Translations under genes and position numbers: made by a program | Assembly: GCA_017619255.1 (NCBI GenBank) | Contig: JAFZSS010000181.1 | Location: 1-8,003 of the forward strand | Direction of reading: 5' to 3' | Length of the DNA: 8,003 nt | DNA from: Muribaculaceae bacterium | GTDB lineage: Bacteria > Bacteroidota > Bacteroidia > Bacteroidales > Muribaculaceae | Part shown: positions 5,574 through 8,003 of the stretch, piece by piece | How positions within the stretch are numbered: position 1 is the stretch's first letter | How the letters are laid out: each line of letters opens with the position of its first letter | The notes under the pieces: model-generated | The model's input: the letters and a program-made list of their open reading frames with translations, nothing else | The model's database searches: none | What the model was told of the DNA's origin: nothing

Positions 5574-6907
5574 TAATATCTCTTCTCGATGCTGGCACCC
5601 ACAAAGTAGTGCAGCAGAATCTGCTTGTAGTCATAACCCTTGGCGCCCATCACAGCGGCACCGATCTGGCACAGGCCCACACCGTGGCCCCACCCTGCTC
5701 CACGCAGCACAAACTTGGCGGGATAGCCGTCCTCTCCCTTGTCATGTTTCTCTACGACAAAGGCCGAGCTGTACAGGCATGAGGGCGACAAGGCGTAACG
5801 GATGGTCAGTTCCTTGCCGATGATGCGTTCACATTTCTCGCCGACGATGCGCAGGCGGTACAGCCTGCCGCTGGTGCCGCGTGCCACAGGCTGCAGGTCG
5901 CGGATGCGGCCGTAGTCGATGCCCGTGCGCTCCTTGATCAATGCGGCGAACTCATCTTGAGTGTATTCCACCTTCCAGCGGTAGAAATCTTTGGTCTCCT
6001 GGTCATAGTCGTTGAGGACCTGGGAGAGGATTTCGGGGTCGCGGGTGTTGCAGAAGGCACTGGGACTGGACAGAATCCACTCGGCGGCGTTGTCCTCGCG
6101 GGTGAGGTCAGGGAAGTCCTCCTCGTTCTCACCGTCGCGGCGCGCCTCTAGATAGTCATGATGCTGCGGTTCCCAGCAGTTCTCAAACTCCTCCATCACG
6201 CCGCCGCAGGACTTGCTGAAACGGGCGTCGCACAATGCGCCGCCGTGCATCAACACCTGACCCCAAGTGGCGTGTATGGCCTGCTCCACCTTATCGGTCG
6301 TGGCGCGGGTGATGCCCTGATAGCGCTGGCAGTGGTCGTCGGCACACACATCAAAGTTCACATGGTCGTCGCGGTCCCACCATTTCACCTGTTCCTCGGG
6401 GGTGTCGAGCATCTCGCCCGGTGCGTCAGGGTTGCGCTCGGCGGGCTTGACGGTCTCCTCAGTGTGAATCTGTGCCAGCAGCCAACTGCGTGAGATGACG
6501 GCATGGGCCTTAAGCAGCTCCAAAGAGGCATGGGCGCTCATCTCGCTGGAGATGACACTCAGCAAGTAGTCCTCGACACTCAACACATTGACGGGCGTGA
6601 GCTTGCCGTCCTCGACGATGAGGTGCAGCGCGCCCTTAAAGGTCTGGTCCTCCTTGCGTTTCCAGTGGAAGCTCACGCCGATGGTCACTGCCTTCAGCGT
6701 GAACGAGGCATTCTCGGCATCGACAGGCTCAAAGAACAGCTCGCCGTAGCGGTTGCCACCCCACTCGACCTGTCCATCGACACACCGTGCCGTCTGGCCA
6801 CCGCTAATCACGGTGCTGCCCACACGGTAGTCGCCATTGAGCACAAACTCAATCTCGGGCTCATTCATGATGCCCACCCGCACTTGCGGTATCTGTTTCT
6901 CGTCCAT
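5573..6907 (-). CDS. SpoIID/LytB-domain protein, putative peptidoglycan lytic transglycosylase
   Basis: A 444-residue protein. The SpoIID domain starts with VNVLSVEDYLLSVISSEMSA (106-125), where Glu122 in the SEM motif matches the catalytic glutamate of Bacillus SpoIID, followed by LLKAHAVISRSWLLA. C188, H192 and C193 (CADDHCQ) resemble the C-x3-H-C motif that binds zinc in SpoIID structures. The C-terminal GWGHGVGLCQIGA (405-417) and HYFVGASIEKRY are classic domain ends. SpoIID proteins cleave glycan strands stripped of stem peptides, making anhydroMurNAc ends, which AmpG-type permeases import. The protein has about 100 extra N-terminal residues of unknown role and no signal peptide: it begins MDEKQIPQVRVGIMNEPEIE, and an in-frame TAA lies two codons upstream of the ATG, so no longer N-terminus is possible. 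Location is therefore unclear. An amidase-modifier (LytB) role is an alternative. Confidence 0.87.
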   Translation of the reverse strand: MDEKQIPQVRVGIMNEPEIEFVLNGDYRVGSTVISGGQTARCVDGQVEWGGNRYGELFFEPVDAENASFTLKAVTIGVSFHWKRKEDQTFKGALHLIVEDGKLTPVNVLSVEDYLLSVISSEMSAHASLELLKAHAVISRSWLLAQIHTEETVKPAERNPDAPGEMLDTPEEQVKWWDRDDHVNFDVCADDHCQRYQGITRATTDKVEQAIHATWGQVLMHGGALCDARFSKSCGGVMEEFENCWEPQHHDYLEARRDGENEEDFPDLTREDNAAEWILSSPSAFCNTRDPEILSQVLNDYDQETKDFYRWKVEYTQDEFAALIKERTGIDYGRIRDLQPVARGTSGRLYRLRIVGEKCERIIGKELTIRYALSPSCLYSSAFVVEKHDKGEDGYPAKFVLRGAGWGHGVGLCQIGAAVMGAKGYDYKQILLHYFVGASIEKRY

Positions 6908-6914
6908 AATACTT

Positions 6915-6949
6915 TAGTTTCTAGTCCCTAGTCCTTAGTTTCTAGTTAT
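6915..6949. repeat. Heptamer TAGTYYY array upstream of spoIID-like gene
   Basis: Plus-strand units TAGTTTC, TAGTCCC, TAGTCCT, TAGTTTC and the decayed TAGTTAT. The array begins 7 bases upstream of the start codon and supplies an in-frame stop just before it. Confidence 0.8.
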
Positions 6950-6983
6950 TTTTGTCATCAAAAGAACCGTCCCTATTTTCCCA

Positions 6984-7943
6984 TTAGATGGGTTGGAGGT
7001 TTTCCCAGTAGTGGGTGAAGCCGCTGAACACGAGGGAGAGCTCCTTACGGTTCATGCAGAGTTCGTCATAGAGTGCCTGCACCATCTTGGGCGTGAGAGC
7101 GTCAAAATCCTTGCGCTCGGGCACGGCCCACAGCCCGCCCATATCAACCGAGGCGGGGCTGAGCAACAGCTTGCCCTCTCCCTCGCCATAGCAGGCAGGG
7201 CGATGCTTGCGTCGTGGGAAAACGACCATATGCCACAGGCGGTCGGTCGCATCCCACCAACACAGCACATTGACCATGGGCTCGTCACCACCCTCGGGCA
7301 CCGGCAGCAGGTCCAGCAGGCGCAGGGCAAAACGCTCGGCGGCACGCTGGGTTGAAGTCTCAATCGTGAAAAGGCTGCGTCCCAGTTGATCCACATAGCC
7401 TATAAAGCCCTCGTCGCCGTCGGCGAGCAGATGAGTCGTGGCATGGGCCAACTCGTCACAAAGCGGCATCTCGCCCTTGGCGCCAGCCTGGAAATGGGCA
7501 TGGTCGGGGGCAGAAGCTCCGCAACAGGGGCCGTTATAGAACACCACAAAGCCGGGTAACGACCGAGCCAGCGACAACATGTCGCCCACCCTGCCCGACA
7601 GCCGCTGGGGCACATGACGCAGGTCGGCTATCGTGAGGTGACGCTTAAAGATGGGATATGGATTAACTTGAATTTTGTAACGGTCACCCCACAGCACGGC
7701 CTTTTGCTTGACAGGTTGGTTCTCGGCACACAGGAAACACTGGCGGCGTGCCAGCGACTTGCGGTCGATGGCGGCGGCCGACGAACGGCGCCGCTCAGGA
7801 TTGAATTGCAGCACGACGGTGGACTCGCCCAGCGACAGCGAGCGCGTGGCGACACTGTCGAGCGCCGCATAGTTGCGCCCGGCCTCGTCCCAGTCACGCC
7901 GTTGCCTCGTGATGAGCCTGTCCACTATCCTGCTGTAATCCAT
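6984..7943 (-). CDS. DUF4922 HIT/GalT-fold protein, putative nucleotidyltransferase or phosphorylase
   Basis: A 319-residue protein with no signal peptide or membrane segment, so probably cytoplasmic. Visible features in order: a C-x2-C pair (CFLC, 69-72) like the metal-binding pair of GalT/HIT proteins; NPYPIFKRHLTI at 94-105; the active-site block FYNGPCCGASAPDHAHFQAG at 135-154 with H148-x-H150-x-Q152; and VVFPRRKHRPACY at 240-252. HxHxQ, rather than the HxHxH of hydrolases, is the form used by Ap4A phosphorylases, GalT and GDP-L-galactose phosphorylase, where the central histidine carries a nucleotidyl intermediate. That points to transfer or phosphorolysis of a nucleotide or nucleotide-sugar. 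The substrate is unknown. It is the first gene seen in the recycling operon, 76 bases before the spoIID-like gene, so a role with a sugar phosphate derived from MurNAc or GlcNAc is possible but is inference. Confidence 0.8.
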   Translation of the reverse strand: MDYSRIVDRLITRQRRDWDEAGRNYAALDSVATRSLSLGESTVVLQFNPERRRSSAAAIDRKSLARRQCFLCAENQPVKQKAVLWGDRYKIQVNPYPIFKRHLTIADLRHVPQRLSGRVGDMLSLARSLPGFVVFYNGPCCGASAPDHAHFQAGAKGEMPLCDELAHATTHLLADGDEGFIGYVDQLGRSLFTIETSTQRAAERFALRLLDLLPVPEGGDEPMVNVLCWWDATDRLWHMVVFPRRKHRPACYGEGEGKLLLSPASVDMGGLWAVPERKDFDALTPKMVQALYDELCMNRKELSLVFSGFTHYWENLQPI

Positions 7944-7945
7944 TT

Positions 7946-7980
7946 TAGTTTCTAGTCCTTAGTTTCTAGTCCTTAGTTTT
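7946..7980. repeat. Heptamer TAGTYYY array upstream of DUF4922 gene
   Basis: Five near-perfect units on the plus strand: TAGTTTC, TAGTCCT, TAGTTTC, TAGTCCT, TAGTTTT. The cleanest of three arrays. It begins 2 bases upstream of the DUF4922 start codon. The remaining 23 bases to the window edge may hold the end of another minus-strand gene (stop possible at 7981-7979), which is too short to identify. Confidence 0.85.
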
Positions 7981-8003
7981 AAGTACAATCAACTTCTCCA
8001 AGA

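Noticed and set aside
4688..5782. Long plus-strand open frame (364 codons) opposite ampG and the end of the spoIID-like gene
   Set aside because: It is antisense to two well-supported genes, its translation is rich in His, Arg and Gln with no recognisable domain, and it crosses the intergenic spacer. It is a by-product of codon use on the minus strand.
7979..8003. Possible C-terminal codons of an upstream minus-strand gene
   Set aside because: Two frames remain open to the window edge, ending at TAA (7981-7979) or within the heptamer array; eight to twelve codons do not allow a choice or an identification.

Overview
The window looks like one segment of a chromosome from a member of the Bacteroidales (Bacteroidota). 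The evidence is the gene content and order, protein families typical of that order (DUF5009 MurT-like transporter, DUF1343/NamZ, DUF4922), start codons without Shine-Dalgarno motifs, and short AT-rich spacers between fairly GC-rich genes. I cannot name the genus from sequence alone.

Every supported gene lies on the minus strand, so transcription runs from high to low coordinates. In that order: a HIT/GalT-fold nucleotidyltransferase-like protein (DUF4922, 7943-6984); a SpoIID/LytB-domain protein (6907-5573); an AmpG-type muropeptide permease (5524-4169); a small GxxExxY/PD-(D/E)XK-like protein (4094-3687) inside a candidate 444-bp element with inverted repeats; a secreted NamZ-type exo-N-acetylmuramidase (DUF1343, 3665-2334); a MurT-like MurNAc transporter (DUF5009, 2269-1109); a BadF/NagK-type amino-sugar kinase, MurK (1040-189); and the first 34 codons of MurQ etherase (103-1, running off the edge). 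Spacers are 21 to 85 bases with no convincing terminator, so one long transcript is plausible. No promoter was found; it probably lies beyond 8003.

Read together, the genes form a peptidoglycan-recycling and MurNAc-use locus. NamZ releases MurNAc outside the cytoplasm, MurT imports it, MurK makes MurNAc-6-phosphate, and MurQ converts that to GlcNAc-6-phosphate and D-lactate. AmpG brings in anhydro-muropeptides by a parallel route, and the SpoIID-like protein probably acts on glycan strands. The transporter-kinase-etherase trio matches the cluster described in Tannerella forsythia. The least explained member is the DUF4922 protein, whose HxHxQ motif suggests nucleotidyl or phosphoryl transfer.

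Two things go beyond this known layout. First, the GxxExxY gene is bounded by imperfect 29-bp inverted repeats (26/29) with a possible 5-bp target duplication (TTATT), and interrupts an otherwise coherent operon. Second, the gene junctions carry short degenerate tandem arrays: a heptamer (TAGTYYY on the plus strand) just upstream of three start codons, and a nonamer (about TAAGGACCT) that runs into the preceding gene's stop codon at two other junctions.
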